64,000 bases of DNA from Spirosoma sp. (lineage in GTDB: Bacteria > Bacteroidota > Bacteroidia > Cytophagales > Spirosomataceae). The translations under genes and the position numbers were made by a program. The stretch spans positions 1,021,648 to 1,085,647 of the forward strand of contig NZ_JAPLET010000022.1 in assembly GCF_026391055.1 (NCBI RefSeq). Reading direction: 5' to 3'. Position 1 is the first letter of the stretch. Every line of letters begins with the position of its first letter. Positions 62,939 to 64,000 of the stretch are shown here, in pieces. The notes below the pieces were generated by a model, which had not been told where the DNA came from, did no database searches, and was given only the letters and a program-made list of their open reading frames with translations.

Positions 62939-64000
62939 ATGAAATTTACCCGTATCAGTTCCTTTCTGGGGATGACCTTTTTGCTGGCGCAACTGAGTGC
63001 CTGTCAGTTAACCGAAACGCCCTATTCCTTCGTTTCGCCACAGCAGTTTTATACCTCGGCTTCCGATGCCGAAGCGGCTCTGACAGCTGCTTATACGCCC
63101 GTCACCGATCTGTACGGCCGGGTGGGTACGCAATTGCCCGACTACTCCGCCGATCAGTCGTTTCCGAGGGCCGTCGTCGGCCGCGACCAACTGACGGTGT
63201 TCTCCTACGATGCCACCATGGACCTGATTGGTGGCTACTGGCAGCATTGCTTTAACGGGATTAACCGGGCCAATCAGGTACTCGATAATGTCCCGAAGAT
63301 CGCGATGGACGATACCCGAAAGAAGCAGATTCTGGCCGAAGCCTATTTTTTGCGCGGGCTGTACTACTTCCACCTCGTTAAAACCTTTGGCGAAGTCCCT
63401 ATCAAACAGACTAGTACCAAAGATATAGCGTCGACGGAAGCCCCCAAAAGCAAAGTTGAAGATGTGTATGCGCTTATTGTCAAGGATTTTGAACAGGCGA
63501 TGAAAGATCTGCCCGCCACGCCGAAAGACCGGGGCCGGGCGGCAATCGGGGCCGCTCAGGGCTTGCTGGCAAAAGCACACCTGTATGCCGGAAACTGGGC
63601 GAAAGCGGCCGAAAATGCCCAGGCTGTTATCCAGTCGAACCGCTACAGCCTGATGCCCAATGTACTGGACCTGTACAATCCACTGAAAGAGGATGCGGCC
63701 CGGACAGAGCAGATTTTTGCGGCTGAATATTCAGCCCTGAGTGGGCTGAACGGGTCCGATCTGGTGGGTTTTTATGCTCCGGCCAATTCGCCCCCGGTTT
63801 TCTCGAAAACGGCTTTTGGTTCAGCCTTCGGCTATATGTCGTTCTACAATTCGTTCAATCCCGTCGATAAGCGTCGGCAATTGCTCGATACGGCCTACGT
63901 TAATTCAGCCGGCAAGCTGATTGGTCAGGCAGATGCTACGCTGAAAGACCGGGTGATTATCAAGAAGTTTCTGGACCCCAACTCCAACGGAGCCAACGGC
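62939..64000 (+). CDS. SusD/RagB-family nutrient-binding lipoprotein, 3' end beyond window
   Basis: The first 354 residues are visible, open at base 64000; full length is usually 480-600. The leader MKFTRISSFLGMTFLLAQLS ends in lipobox LSAC, for anchoring at the cell surface. The mature N-terminus (LTETPYSFVSPQQFYTSASDAEAALTAAYTPVTDLY) and the TPR-like helices (NGINRANQVLDNVPKIAMDDTRKKQILAEAYFLRGLYYFHLVKTFGEVPI) match SusD. It starts 18 bp after susC, forming the classic pair in which SusD lids the SusC barrel. Confidence 0.96.
   Translation, partial: MKFTRISSFLGMTFLLAQLSACQLTETPYSFVSPQQFYTSASDAEAALTAAYTPVTDLYGRVGTQLPDYSADQSFPRAVVGRDQLTVFSYDATMDLIGGYWQHCFNGINRANQVLDNVPKIAMDDTRKKQILAEAYFLRGLYYFHLVKTFGEVPIKQTSTKDIASTEAPKSKVEDVYALIVKDFEQAMKDLPATPKDRGRAAIGAAQGLLAKAHLYAGNWAKAAENAQAVIQSNRYSLMPNVLDLYNPLKEDAARTEQIFAAEYSALSGLNGSDLVGFYAPANSPPVFSKTAFGSAFGYMSFYNSFNPVDKRRQLLDTAYVNSAGKLIGQADATLKDRVIIKKFLDPNSNGANG

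Overview
The window looks like chromosomal DNA of a Bacteroidota bacterium of the order Cytophagales, close to Spirosoma. The evidence is a SusC/SusD pair, a second TonB-dependent receptor with a carboxypeptidase-like N-terminal domain, a FecI-type sigma/FecR/STN cassette, a glutaminyl-tRNA synthetase, the small ribosomal protein THX, a TPR-LuxR regulator and promoters of the TTTG / TAnnTTTG type. GC content is moderate, genes are closely packed and nearly all are intact. No rRNA, tRNA, insertion sequence, prophage or CRISPR array was seen. The genus assignment is inferred from gene content only.

Layout. 1-3818 (-): tripartite RND efflux operon in the order outer-membrane factor, adaptor, pump; the pump gene runs off the left edge and a large inverted repeat lies before it. 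4208-6622 (+): glnS, then a small protein overlapping a nucleotidyltransferase, possibly a toxin-antitoxin pair. 6713-8965 (-): NTF2-like protein and M14 peptidase. 9133-10725 (+): beta-lactamase-fold hydrolase, ending in a perfect 32-bp hairpin. 10809-14586 (-): three-subunit molybdenum aldehyde oxidase (PaoABC type). 14815-15780 (+): YihY/BrkB membrane protein. 15793-19378 (-): ECF sigma, FecR and an STN protein with 16-residue repeats; the same putative promoter precedes the sigma gene and the STN gene. 19539-24590 (-): murI, amidohydrolase, alaS. 24710-28251: MerR regulator, YdeI-like protein, dprA, GH43 and the 42-residue THX gene. 28320-36531, mostly (-): YfhO membrane protein, frr, pyrH, TIM-barrel protein, biotin carrier, DMT exporter, dusB. 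36735-41416 (+): CPBP protease, DUF2007, cdsA, a carboxypeptidase-like protein and a TPR-LuxR regulator. 41668-46870 (+): TonB receptor, beta-helix lipoprotein and beta-propeller phytase. 46916-59237: lpxH, two unknown envelope proteins, Nif3-like protein, bioB, acyltransferase, AraC regulator, sppA, ppa, a glycosyltransferase and a tRNA methyltransferase. 59831-64000 (+): SusC and a SusD cut by the right edge, preceded by two LacI-type operators.

How the parts may work together. The most informative systems are regulatory. (1) The receptor/lipoprotein/phytase operon is preceded by two arrays of TTAACA-like hexamers at about 11-bp spacing, the format of PhoB/PhoP boxes, which suggests a phosphate-starvation phytate-uptake operon. 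(2) The ECF cassette appears to drive itself and its STN output gene from a TAGGGGT-N15-TGTCAT promoter. (3) A family of intergenic elements made of 8-bp tandem repeats in inverted arms occurs three times (6636, 24596, 32135). The copy upstream of alaS probably lies on the alaS transcription start.
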